From Brachybacterium paraconglomeratum (GTDB lineage: Bacteria > Actinomycetota > Actinomycetes > Actinomycetales > Dermabacteraceae), in NCBI RefSeq assembly GCF_003994255.1, contig NZ_ML133861.1, positions 62,001-126,000 on the forward strand: a DNA stretch of 64,000 nucleotides. The letters are read 5' to 3'. Every line of letters begins with the position of its first letter. Position 1 is the first letter of the stretch. The notes below the pieces were generated by a model. The model saw only the letters and a list, made by a program, of their open reading frames with translations, made no database searches and was not told the DNA's origin. Position numbers and translations under genes: made by a program. Shown piece by piece: positions 50,157 to 59,123 of this stretch.

Positions 50157-50164
<8 letters not shown>
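45584..50164 (+). CDS. gltB: Glutamate synthase large subunit (GOGAT alpha)
   Basis: GltB forms two glutamates from glutamine and 2-oxoglutarate. The 1526-residue chain has a class II amidotransferase domain whose nucleophile Cys27 (DSCGVAMIA) is exposed by removal of a 26-residue propeptide, a central domain, the FMN-binding synthase domain at about 830-1230 with [3Fe-4S] ligands Cys1126, Cys1132 and Cys1137 (CVMMRVCHLDTCPVG), and the C-terminal beta-helix (GXGXG) domain. AGAAGGG precedes the ATG. It overlaps gltD by eight bases. Confidence 0.98.
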
Positions 50165-51635
<1,471 letters not shown>

Positions 51636-51660
51636 AAGACTAGGCGGAGTACACGCGACG

Positions 51661-51705
51661 CCGCGGCCCTGTCACGGCGCTCGCGCGCTGTCCACCGGGC
51701 CGCGG
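51661..51705 (+). repeat. Nine-bp inverted repeat between gltD and pyk
   Basis: CCGCGGCCC (51661-51669) and its complement GGGCCGCGG (51697-51705) flank a 27-base loop rich in GC dinucleotides. It begins 25 bases after the gltD stop and ends 29 bases before pyk. It could be the gltBD terminator or a structure in the pyk leader; the position of the pyk promoter, which I cannot fix, would decide. Confidence 0.45.
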
Positions 51706-51734
51706 CCCTTCACTCGAACTACAGATGGGTTGAC

Positions 51735-53198
51735 ATGCGCAAAGCGAAGATCGTCTGCACCCTTGGTCCCGCGACCAACACCTACGAGCAGATCCGGACG
51801 CTGATCGAAGCCGGGATGAACGTGGCGCGGATGAATCTCAGCCACGGCACTCACGAGGACCACGAGCAGGTCTACGCCAACATCCGCAAGGCCTCCGACG
51901 ACCTCGGCAAGAACGTCGCCGTGCTCGTCGACCTGCAGGGCCCGAAGATCCGCCTGGGCAACTTCGCGGACGGCCCCCACATCCTCGAGGTCGGCGACAC
52001 CTTCACGATCACCACCGACGACATCGTCGGCACGAAGGAGCGCGTCTCGACGACGTTCAAGGGCCTGCCGGGCGACTGCCGCCCCGGCGACGTGCTCCTC
52101 ATCGACGACGGCAAGGTCTCCGTGCGCGTCACCGACGTCACCGAGACCGACGTGACCACCGTCGTGGAGGTCCCCGGGCCCGTCTCCAACCACAAGGGCA
52201 TCAACCTGCCCGGCGTGGCCGTCTCCGTCCCCGCCATGAGCGAGAAGGACATCGCGGACCTCCGCTGGGGCCTCGCCCTCGGCGCGGACCTGATCGCCCT
52301 GTCCTTCGTGCGCGACGCCCACGACATGGACGACGTGCTCCGCATCATGCAGGAGGAGGGACGCCGCGTCCCGGTCATCGCGAAGATCGAGAAGCCGCAG
52401 GCCGTGCGCGCGCTGCGCTCGATCGTCGGCGCCTTCGACGGCATCATGGTCGCCCGCGGCGACCTCGGCGTGGAGCTCCCGCTCGAGCAGGTCCCGCTCG
52501 TGCAGAAGCGCGCGATCGAACTGGCCCGCCGCAACGCGAAGCCCGTGATCGTGGCCACCCAGGTGCTCGAGTCGATGATCGAGAACCCGCGCCCCACCCG
52601 CGCCGAGGCCTCCGACTGCGCCAACGCCATCCTCGACGGCGCCGACGCGGTCATGCTCTCGGGCGAGACCAGCGTGGGCAAGTACCCCTTCGAGACCGTG
52701 CGCACCATGGCGCGCATCGTCACGAACACCGAGGAGAACGGCGCCGACCGCATCCTGCCGCTGGGCACCATCCCGCACACCCGCGGCGGTGCGATCACCC
52801 GCGCGGCCTCGGAGATCGGCGACCAGCTCTCCGCGCAGTACCTGGTGACCTTCACCGAGTCCGGTGACACCGCGCGCCGCCTCTCGCGGCTGCGCCCGAC
52901 CATCCCGCTGCTGGCGATGACCCCGTACCCCGAGGTCGCCCGCCAGCTGTCCCTCACCTGGGGCGTCGAGGCGCACCTGGTGCCGATGCAGAAGGACACC
53001 GACGAGATGGTCACCGTCGTCGACGAGCTCCTGCGCGAGCAGAAGGGGCTGCAGAAGAACGACCTGGTCATCATCGCGGCCGGTTCGCCCCCCGGCGTCC
53101 ACGGCTCGACCAACACCCTGCGCGTGCACCGCATCGGCGACCTCGACGGCACCGAGTCGGCCCGCATCGAGGCCGACCGCATCGCCACCGGGCAGTGA
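51735..53198 (+). CDS. pyk: Pyruvate kinase
   Basis: Pyk converts phosphoenolpyruvate and ADP to pyruvate and ATP. The 487-residue protein has KIVCTLGPAT and ARMNLSHGTHEDH at the N terminus, VIAKIEKPQAV with the catalytic lysine, MVARGDLGVELPLE, and GADAVMLSGETSVGKYP, followed by the C-terminal allosteric domain. No clear ribosome binding site stands before ATG 51735 (only GATGGG). It is followed by two strong hairpins. Confidence 0.97.
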   Translation: MRKAKIVCTLGPATNTYEQIRTLIEAGMNVARMNLSHGTHEDHEQVYANIRKASDDLGKNVAVLVDLQGPKIRLGNFADGPHILEVGDTFTITTDDIVGTKERVSTTFKGLPGDCRPGDVLLIDDGKVSVRVTDVTETDVTTVVEVPGPVSNHKGINLPGVAVSVPAMSEKDIADLRWGLALGADLIALSFVRDAHDMDDVLRIMQEEGRRVPVIAKIEKPQAVRALRSIVGAFDGIMVARGDLGVELPLEQVPLVQKRAIELARRNAKPVIVATQVLESMIENPRPTRAEASDCANAILDGADAVMLSGETSVGKYPFETVRTMARIVTNTEENGADRILPLGTIPHTRGGAITRAASEIGDQLSAQYLVTFTESGDTARRLSRLRPTIPLLAMTPYPEVARQLSLTWGVEAHLVPMQKDTDEMVTVVDELLREQKGLQKNDLVIIAAGSPPGVHGSTNTLRVHRIGDLDGTESARIEADRIATGQ

Positions 53199-53231
53199 CC
53201 GCCGAGCAGTGACCTGCGGGCGGAGGCCCGT

Positions 53232-53257
53232 CCGGTCCGGGGGAGGCCCCGGACCGG
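53232..53257 (+). terminator. Terminator of pyk
   Basis: CCGGTCCGGGG (53232-53242) pairs perfectly with CCCCGGACCGG (53247-53257) over 11 bp with a four-base GAGG loop, 33 bases after the pyk stop. Confidence 0.65.
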
Positions 53258-53259
53258 CG

Positions 53260-53292
53260 ACGGCGCCCGCGGCCGATGGCCGCGGGCGCCGT
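53260..53292. terminator. 15-bp hairpin between pyk and tRNA-Leu
   Basis: ACGGCGCCCGCGGCC (53260-53274) and its exact complement (53278-53292) form a 15-bp stem with a three-base loop. It lies eight bases beyond the 3' end of the convergent tRNA gene and two bases after the pyk hairpin, so it probably terminates the tRNA transcript and backs up pyk termination. Confidence 0.7.
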
Positions 53293-53300
53293 CCCGTGCG

Positions 53301-53383
53301 TACCGGGTGCGGGACTCGAACCCGCACGCCCTTGCGGACAGCGCATTTTGAGTGCGCCGCGTCTACCATTCCGCCAACCCGGC
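53301..53383 (-). tRNA. tRNA-Leu (anticodon CAA)
   Basis: The reverse strand folds as a class II tRNA of 83 bases. The acceptor stem pairs GCCGGGT with ACCCGGT (one G-U) and leaves discriminator A. The anticodon stem GCGCA/TGCGC encloses loop CTCAAAA, giving anticodon CAA (forward-strand 53348-53350). The T arm is GTGCGGGTTCGAGTCCCGCAC, and a long variable arm is present. CCA is not encoded. It would read the rare codon UUG. Confidence 0.95.
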
Positions 53384-53409
53384 CTGCCCTCAGGCGTCGA
53401 GGGCTGGAC

Positions 53410-53415
53410 TAGGAT
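53410..53415 (+). promoter_or_regulatory. Leaderless-type -10 box of pdtaR
   Basis: TAGGAT at 53410-53415 ends exactly seven bases before ATG 53423, the same spacing as at ctaA and metK. It lies 26 bases upstream of the divergent tRNA gene. Confidence 0.5.
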
Positions 53416-53422
53416 ACCGCTG

Positions 53423-54139
53423 ATGACCACCGGCCTCCGCCGACGGGTGCAGGGCACCCGGGCGCCGGCCCCGACCGAGACACAGGGCGACATGACTGAC
53501 GACTTCACCGAACTTCCCGACGACGCCCAGGACACCGCCGCCGCGGGTGATGCACCGCGCCGCACCGCGGTCGTCGCCGAGGACGAGAGCCTCATCCGCA
53601 TGGACATCGTCGAGACGCTCACCGAGGCGGGCTTCGACGTGATCGCCGCCGTCGGCGACGGCGAGAGCGCCATCGAGAAGACCCGGGAGCTGCGCCCCGA
53701 CGTCGTGATCCTCGACGTGAAGATGCCGCAGACCGACGGCGTCACCGCCGCCGAGAAGATCGGCGAGGAGAACCTCGCCCCCGTCGTGATGCTCACCGCC
53801 TTCTCGCAGTCCGAGCTGGTCGAGCGGGCCCGCGACGCCGGCGCGATGGCCTACGTCGTCAAGCCCTTCACCCCGGCGGACCTCCTGCCGGCCGTGGAGA
53901 TCGCGATCTCCCGCCACCAGCAGATCGTGCAGCTCGAGTCCGAGATCGCGGACCTGGGCGAGCGCTTCGAGACCCGCAAGCGCGTGGACCGCGCCAAGGG
54001 ACTGCTGCAGACCAACATGGGCCTGTCCGAGCCGGATGCCTTCCGCTGGATCCAGAAGACCTCCATGGACCGTCGACTGACCATGCGCGAGGTCGCCGAC
54101 GCGGTCGTCGACCAGCTCGGCGGCCAGGGCAAGGACTGA
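53423..54139 (+). CDS. pdtaR: ANTAR-domain response regulator (PdtaR-like)
   Basis: PdtaR is an RNA-binding antiterminator controlled by the histidine kinase PdtaS. The receiver domain has AEDESLIRMD and phosphoacceptor Asp98 in VVILDVKMP; LVERARDAGAMAYVVKPF is also present. The C-terminal ANTAR domain reads ETRKRVDRAKGLLQ, then SEPDAFRWIQKTSMD. With ATG 53423 the protein has 238 residues; an in-frame ATG at 53492 gives 215 residues, closer to the mycobacterial length, but has only a weak AGGG site. The leaderless-type -10 box favours the first start. The cognate kinase gene is not in the window. Confidence 0.9.
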   Translation: MTTGLRRRVQGTRAPAPTETQGDMTDDFTELPDDAQDTAAAGDAPRRTAVVAEDESLIRMDIVETLTEAGFDVIAAVGDGESAIEKTRELRPDVVILDVKMPQTDGVTAAEKIGEENLAPVVMLTAFSQSELVERARDAGAMAYVVKPFTPADLLPAVEIAISRHQQIVQLESEIADLGERFETRKRVDRAKGLLQTNMGLSEPDAFRWIQKTSMDRRLTMREVADAVVDQLGGQGKD

Positions 54140-54157
54140 GGGCCGGCAGGCACCAAC

Positions 54158-54183
54158 GACCGGCGCGCGGGGGCGCGCCGGTC
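54158..54183 (+). terminator. Terminator of pdtaR
   Basis: GACCGGCGCGC (54158-54168) pairs perfectly with 54173-54183 over 11 bp with a GGGG loop, 19 bases after the stop. The ribosome binding site of the next gene (GGAGGGGG) follows closely, so it may partly separate the two. Confidence 0.6.
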
Positions 54184-54206
54184 CTGCGGAGGGGGACACC
54201 GAGCAG

Positions 54207-55586
54207 ATGAGCATCACGCGACGCACGCTCGTGCGCGGACTCGGGGCCGGTGTGCTCGGCGCCGGGGCGCTGAGCGGCTGCAGCCAGGGCGGCGGGATCG
54301 GCCGCGGGAGGCGCCGTCGGCCCACCACCACCGAGCCCACCGCGGGTGACCTCGAGGAGCCCGACCAGCCGCTCGTGATCGGGCAGATCGGCGCCTCCTA
54401 CGGCCGGATGGCGAGGTTCGAGGAGGCGATCGCGGTCTCGATCGACGAGGCGAGGGTCGACGTCAACGCCCGCTGGGAGGGTCTGTTCGGCCAGGAGGTC
54501 GTGCTCCTGGAGCGCCACGTCATGGAGGCGCCCGGCGAGGACCTCGCCCCGGTCATCGCCGAGATGGCCGATGCCGGCGCCACCTGTGTGATCACCTCGA
54601 TCGACGAGGAGTCCCTGATCGCGGCGATGCCCGCGCTGGTCGAGGCGCAGCTGGCGATCCTCGACGTGCTCACCTCCGGGATGGGCGTCCGCGCGGCCGA
54701 GGTGAAGACCTCGAACCTGCTGATCCGCCTCGCCCCCAACGACCGCGTGATGGCGGCCCGCTACGCCGAGGAGGCCCTCGGCGGCGGGGGAGGGGAGAAG
54801 TCCGGGCCCGCCGGCACCGTTGCCTATCTCTCCGAGGACACGCTCCAGGGACGCAGCCTCCTGAACGAGATGACGCAGGTGCTGAACCCCTCGAGCGGCC
54901 GCGTCGTCAGCCAGCAGTTCTACGAGGTCGGGAAGATCGGCGACATCGGCGCCCGGGTGAAGGCGGTCCTCGAGTCCCCGCCCGCGCTGCTGGTCGCCAA
55001 CGGCGGGGCGGAGCTCGCCCCGTTCCTCTCGGCCCTGCACACCGCGACCCTGGACGAGGGCAAGAGGCCCAGGATCGAGTTCCCGCGGCGGGTGTCGCCG
55101 GCGGCGACGATCGACTACTCGCAGGAGCCGGTGGCGAAGGATCTCGCCCCCGAGTCGCTGACCGCCGTGACCGGCTACGAGCCGGGCGGCGAGATCACCG
55201 TCGGCCACGAGAACATGATGCTCAACCGCAACCCCGAGTTCCTGCGGCGCGGCTACGCCTACTCGCAGCACGGCTACGACGCGCTGGTGATGCTGTGCCT
55301 CGCGGCGCAGCACGCCCTCTCTGTCGAGGGCACCGCCCTCGCCGCGGCCCTGAACGCCGTCCTCACCGGCAGCGAGGAGTGCACCGACTTCGAGGAGTGC
55401 CGCCGGGTGATGACCACGGCGATGGAGGCGGGGGAGAAGGCCACCGTCACCTACGTCGGCCGGATGGGGAAGGTCGAGCTCGGCGGGCAGTCGGACGCCC
55501 GGATCGGGCAGCTGCGGGAGTACACCTGGAACGAGGCGAACGTGATGCAGCCCGGCACCGCCGGAGGCTTCGAGGCGCCCGAGTGA
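54207..55586 (+). CDS. Tat-type lipoprotein, periplasmic branched-chain-amino-acid-binding-like protein
   Basis: A 459-residue exported protein. The N terminus has a twin-arginine motif TRRTLVRG and a lipobox ending ALSGC (cysteine at residue 25), so it is probably Tat-exported and lipidated. The rest resembles type I periplasmic binding proteins of the Leu/Ile/Val family (LVIGQIGASYGRMARFEEAI, VAYLSEDTLQGRSLLNEM, YAYSQHGYDALVMLCLA). No permease or ATPase gene lies nearby, so it is either an orphan transporter component or a ligand sensor. GGAGGGGG precedes the ATG. It converges with the thioesterase gene. Confidence 0.75.
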   Translation: MSITRRTLVRGLGAGVLGAGALSGCSQGGGIGRGRRRRPTTTEPTAGDLEEPDQPLVIGQIGASYGRMARFEEAIAVSIDEARVDVNARWEGLFGQEVVLLERHVMEAPGEDLAPVIAEMADAGATCVITSIDEESLIAAMPALVEAQLAILDVLTSGMGVRAAEVKTSNLLIRLAPNDRVMAARYAEEALGGGGGEKSGPAGTVAYLSEDTLQGRSLLNEMTQVLNPSSGRVVSQQFYEVGKIGDIGARVKAVLESPPALLVANGGAELAPFLSALHTATLDEGKRPRIEFPRRVSPAATIDYSQEPVAKDLAPESLTAVTGYEPGGEITVGHENMMLNRNPEFLRRGYAYSQHGYDALVMLCLAAQHALSVEGTALAAALNAVLTGSEECTDFEECRRVMTTAMEAGEKATVTYVGRMGKVELGGQSDARIGQLREYTWNEANVMQPGTAGGFEAPE

Positions 55587-55613
55587 GGCGCGCCCGGGCG
55601 GCGACGGCGCCGC

Positions 55614-56108
55614 TCAGCGCGGCGGCAGCAGCTGCGTCGCGACCGTGATCGTGCTCAGCAGGGTCCCGGCCTCGTCGTGGACGTCCACCAGATAGCTCGC
55701 GACCTGACGACCGAGATGGCGCGGGGTGCACGTCGCGGTGACCCAGCCCTCGCGCGCCGAGCGATGGTGCAGGGCGGAGACCGAGGTGCCCACGGCCTGC
55801 GCCCCCTCGCCGTGCACCTCGCGGGCGCGCAGCAGCGCCGCGACCGAGGCGATCGATTCGGCCAGCGCGATCGTCGCCCCGCCGTGAAGCAGCCCGGCCG
55901 GCTGGGTGCTGCCCGCGACCGGCATCCGCATCGTGCCGCCGCTCGGGGAGAGGGTCAGCACCTCCATGCCCAGCCGCTCCACGAGCGTCCCGGCGAAGGA
56001 CGCCTCGAGCTGGGCGGCGAGCCGCGCGTCCAGGGGCGCCGGCGCCGCCTCGGTCGCGCCGACAGGGGCGGTGGCGGGGTCTGCGGGGCGGATGCGCTGA
56101 TCGGACAT
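55614..56108 (-). CDS. Hotdog-fold acyl-CoA thioesterase (PaaI/MenI-like)
   Basis: A 164-residue single-hotdog thioesterase. The active-site stretch QPAGLLHGGATIALAESIAS contains the HGG loop and the glutamate general base expected in PaaI and DHNA-CoA thioesterases; SALHHRSAREGWVTATC follows. The first 35 residues are variable. Possible substrates are phenylacetyl-type CoA esters or the menaquinone precursor DHNA-CoA; the sequence cannot decide. It is divergent from polA with 65 bases between, a place where I recall a similar gene in other actinobacteria. No clear ribosome binding site is seen. Confidence 0.85.
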   Translation of the reverse strand: MSDQRIRPADPATAPVGATEAAPAPLDARLAAQLEASFAGTLVERLGMEVLTLSPSGGTMRMPVAGSTQPAGLLHGGATIALAESIASVAALLRAREVHGEGAQAVGTSVSALHHRSAREGWVTATCTPRHLGRQVASYLVDVHDEAGTLLSTITVATQLLPPR

Positions 56109-56173
56109 GCCCCCGAGACTGCCACAGCCCGCCGGGTGCGCGGAGGCGATCGCGACATGGGAGACTGCTCCTC

Positions 56174-58885
56174 ATGAGTGCGAGCGACACCGATGACCAG
56201 CGCCTCCTTCTGATCGACGGCCACGCGATGGCCTTCCGGGCCTTCTTCGCCCTGCCCGCGGACGGTTTCAGCGACGGCCGCGGCCAGGCCACCAACGCCG
56301 TCTACGGCTTCACCCGCATGATCATCAACGTCGTCGCCTCCGAGCGGCCCACCCATCTCGCGGTGGCCTTCGACCTGCCCGGCGGGACCTTCCGCGACCG
56401 CATCTACGACCAGTACAAGGGCGGCCGCGACGAGACCCCGCAGGCCTTCCACGGCCAGATCGGCCTGATCCAGCAGGTGCTGGACGCGCTCGGCGTGCGC
56501 TGGCTGACCTACGAGGACTACGAGGCCGACGACATCATCGCCACCCTCGCCACGCGCGCGGAGCGGCAGGGCCACGAGGCGCTGATCGTCTCGAGCGACC
56601 GCGACGCCATCCAGCTGGTGGGGGAGAAGGTCACCCTGCTCCAGCCCGTCAAGGGCGTCACCGAGATGCGGCGCATGACCCCCGCCGCCGTCGAGGAGAA
56701 GTACGGGATCCCCCCGGAGCGCTATCCGGACCTCGCCGCGCTCGTCGGCGAAGCGGCGGACAACCTCCCCGGCGTCCCCGGCGTCGGCCCGAAGACCGCC
56801 GCGAAGTGGATCGTGCAGTACGACGGGCTCGAGGGCGTGCTCGCGCACGCCGAGGAGATCAAGGGCAAGGCCGGCCAGTCCCTGCGCGACCACGTCGAGG
56901 ACGTCGAGCGCAACCGGCTGATGAACGCCGCCTTCACCACCCTCGAGCTGCCCGAGGACCCCGGGCACTACGCCCTCGGCGGCGGGGACCGCACCCGCGT
57001 GCTCGAGGTGTTCGACGACCTCGCCTTCGGCGACACGATCCGCCGCGACCTCCCTGCCGCGCTGCTGGGCGAGGACGTGGCCGAGGAGGCGACCCCCGAG
57101 CCCGCGGCCGACGTGCTGCGCCTGCGCGATGCCGCCTCCCTCACCTCCCTGCTCGGCGAGGAGGACGCCCCGCTCTCCCTCGACCTCGTCGAGGACGTGC
57201 GCGGCGGGGCGCTGCTGGGCCTGGCGACCCCGGAGCAGGCCGGCGCCGCCGCGCTCGGCGCCCTGGACTCCGAGGCCTCCGAGCTGCTCGGCGCGGCCCT
57301 CGAGGGCTCCCGGGAGCTGCGTATCGCGGACGTCCCCGCCCTGCGCGAGCGCCTGGCGGAGAACGGCTACCGGCTCGGGGACGGGGTGCGCGACCTGGCG
57401 CTGGAGTCCTTCGTGCTCCGCCCCGGCGCCCGCAGCTACGACACCGAGGCTCTCGCCGCGGATCTCGCGGGCGCGAGCTTCGAGCCGAAGCCGCGCAAGC
57501 CCGCCGAGTCGACCCTGAAGAAGGAGAGCGCGGAGACCCGCGCCGAGCACGTCGCCCGGGCCGAGGACCGCCTCGCGAGCGCCGTCTCCGCCCTGCACCC
57601 GGCCGCCGCGGAGCTCGCGGACCGGATCGAGGCCGCCCCCTGGGCGCGGAGCATCCTCGATGACCTCGAGCGCCCCCTCCAGCGGGTGCTCGAGACGATG
57701 CACACCCGCGGCATCGCGATCGACCACGCCGCGCTGCAGTCCCTGCGCGACGAGTTCGAGGGCTTCGTCGCCCAGGCCAAGCGCGAGGCCGGCGAGATCG
57801 TGGGGGAGGAGGTCAACCTCGCCTCCCCGAAGCAGCTGCAGGTGGTGCTCTTCGAGACCCTCGCCCTGCCCACCACGCGCAAGATCTCCTCCGGCCACTC
57901 CACCGACGCCGAGTCCCTCACCGATCTCATGGAGTCCCTCGACCCGGACTCCGCCGGCCACCGCTTCCTCTCCTGGCTGCTGCGCTTCCGCGAGATGAGC
58001 AAGCTGACCGGCTATCTCGTGGGCCTGGACAAGGAGATGGACACCGGCTCCCGCGTCCACACCACCTTCCAGCAGACCGCCGCCGCGACGGGCCGGCTCG
58101 CCTCGACCGAGCCGAACCTGCAGAACATCCCCGTGCGCACCTCCGAGGGTCAGCGGATCCGCGACGTCTTCGTCGCGGGCGAGGGCTTCGAGTCGCTGAT
58201 GACCGCGGACTACTCGCAGATCGAGATGCGCATCATGGCCCACCTCTCCGAGGACGAGGGGCTGATCGAGGCCTTCCGCTCCGGGGAGGACCTCCACAAC
58301 TTCGTCGCCTCGCGAGTGTTCGGCGTGAGCCCCGACGCGGTCGATCCGGCCATGCGCTCCAAGACCAAGGCGGTCAGCTACGGCCTCGCCTACGGGCTCT
58401 CCGCCTTCGGCCTCTCCCGCCAGCTGCGGATCTCCCGCGCGGAGGCGACCGCGCTGCGCGACGGCTACTTCGAGCGCTTCGGCGGGGTGCGCGACTACCT
58501 CCACCGCAGCGTCGAGAAGGCCCGGGAGACCGGCTACACCGAGACGATCCTCGGCCGGCGCCGCTACCTCCCGGACCTCACCAGCGACAACCGGCAGCGC
58601 CGCGAGAACGCCGAGCGGGTCGCGCTGAACTCCCCGATCCAGGGCAGTGCCGCGGACCTCATCAAGCTCGCGATGCTCGCCGTCGAGGAGCGGATGCGCG
58701 AGGCGGGGCTGCGCTCGCGCATGCTGCTCCAGGTCCATGACGAGCTCGTGCTCGAGGTCGCCCCCGGCGAGGTCGAGCAGGTGCGGGAGATCGTCGAGGA
58801 CGGCATGGACTCGGCCTACGAGCTCTCGGTCCCGCTCGAGGTCGGCATCGGGGTGGGACGCACCTGGCGCGAGGCGGCCCACTGA
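56174..58885 (+). CDS. polA: DNA polymerase I
   Basis: Pol I fills gaps and removes RNA primers in replication and repair. The 903-residue protein has the 5' nuclease domain (LLLIDGHAMAFRAFF, YEADDIIATLA, LPGVPGVGPKTAAKW; residues 1-300), a degenerate 3'-5' exonuclease domain (about 310-500; the catalytic DxE motif reads LDLVED), and the polymerase domain with motif A DYSQIEMR, an O-helix KTKAVSYGLAYG carrying Tyr736 at the sugar-selectivity position (Phe in E. coli), and motif C QVHDEL. No ribosome binding site precedes the ATG; GAGACT lies seven bases upstream. Confidence 0.97.
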   Translation: MSASDTDDQRLLLIDGHAMAFRAFFALPADGFSDGRGQATNAVYGFTRMIINVVASERPTHLAVAFDLPGGTFRDRIYDQYKGGRDETPQAFHGQIGLIQQVLDALGVRWLTYEDYEADDIIATLATRAERQGHEALIVSSDRDAIQLVGEKVTLLQPVKGVTEMRRMTPAAVEEKYGIPPERYPDLAALVGEAADNLPGVPGVGPKTAAKWIVQYDGLEGVLAHAEEIKGKAGQSLRDHVEDVERNRLMNAAFTTLELPEDPGHYALGGGDRTRVLEVFDDLAFGDTIRRDLPAALLGEDVAEEATPEPAADVLRLRDAASLTSLLGEEDAPLSLDLVEDVRGGALLGLATPEQAGAAALGALDSEASELLGAALEGSRELRIADVPALRERLAENGYRLGDGVRDLALESFVLRPGARSYDTEALAADLAGASFEPKPRKPAESTLKKESAETRAEHVARAEDRLASAVSALHPAAAELADRIEAAPWARSILDDLERPLQRVLETMHTRGIAIDHAALQSLRDEFEGFVAQAKREAGEIVGEEVNLASPKQLQVVLFETLALPTTRKISSGHSTDAESLTDLMESLDPDSAGHRFLSWLLRFREMSKLTGYLVGLDKEMDTGSRVHTTFQQTAAATGRLASTEPNLQNIPVRTSEGQRIRDVFVAGEGFESLMTADYSQIEMRIMAHLSEDEGLIEAFRSGEDLHNFVASRVFGVSPDAVDPAMRSKTKAVSYGLAYGLSAFGLSRQLRISRAEATALRDGYFERFGGVRDYLHRSVEKARETGYTETILGRRRYLPDLTSDNRQRRENAERVALNSPIQGSAADLIKLAMLAVEERMREAGLRSRMLLQVHDELVLEVAPGEVEQVREIVEDGMDSAYELSVPLEVGIGVGRTWREAAH

Positions 58886-58903
58886 GGACTGGTGCCCCCG
58901 TCG

Positions 58904-58927
58904 CCGCCCCGTCGCCGGACGGGGCGG
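58904..58927 (+). terminator. Terminator of polA
   Basis: CCGCCCCGTC (58904-58913) pairs perfectly with GACGGGGCGG (58918-58927) over 10 bp with a four-base loop, 19 bases after the stop. Confidence 0.6.
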
Positions 58928-58990
58928 ACATCACACCGGCGCGCCGCGGAGCGCTCGCCGGAACCCTCGCGCGCCGGGGTGGATCGCTGG

Positions 58991-58996
58991 TAGGCT
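58991..58996 (+). promoter_or_regulatory. -10 box of rpsA
   Basis: TAGGCT at 58991-58996, preceded by TGG, is a plausible -10 box. It gives a leader of about 120 bases before rpsA, which has only a weak ribosome binding site (CGGAGT, 59108-59113). A long leader is common for rpsA, but I see no specific regulatory fold. Confidence 0.45.
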
Positions 58997-59123
58997 GTCG
59001 GAGGCTTGTGCGCCCCGGTGCACGAGCGAACCGCCCTCCCGGCCCGGACCCCTGGTCCCGCCGACGGGCGGAGCACGTCCCCCGACCCTACTCATTTCCT
59101 GTCCCGACGGAGTCCTTACCTAC

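Noticed and set aside
53276-53422. In-frame extension of pdtaR upstream of ATG 53423
   Set aside because: It runs through the antisense of the tRNA-Leu gene and is not plausible as protein.
55955-58882. A 975-codon antisense open frame over polA
   Set aside because: Low-complexity composition, and it crosses the thioesterase-polA intergenic region; explained by codon bias of polA.
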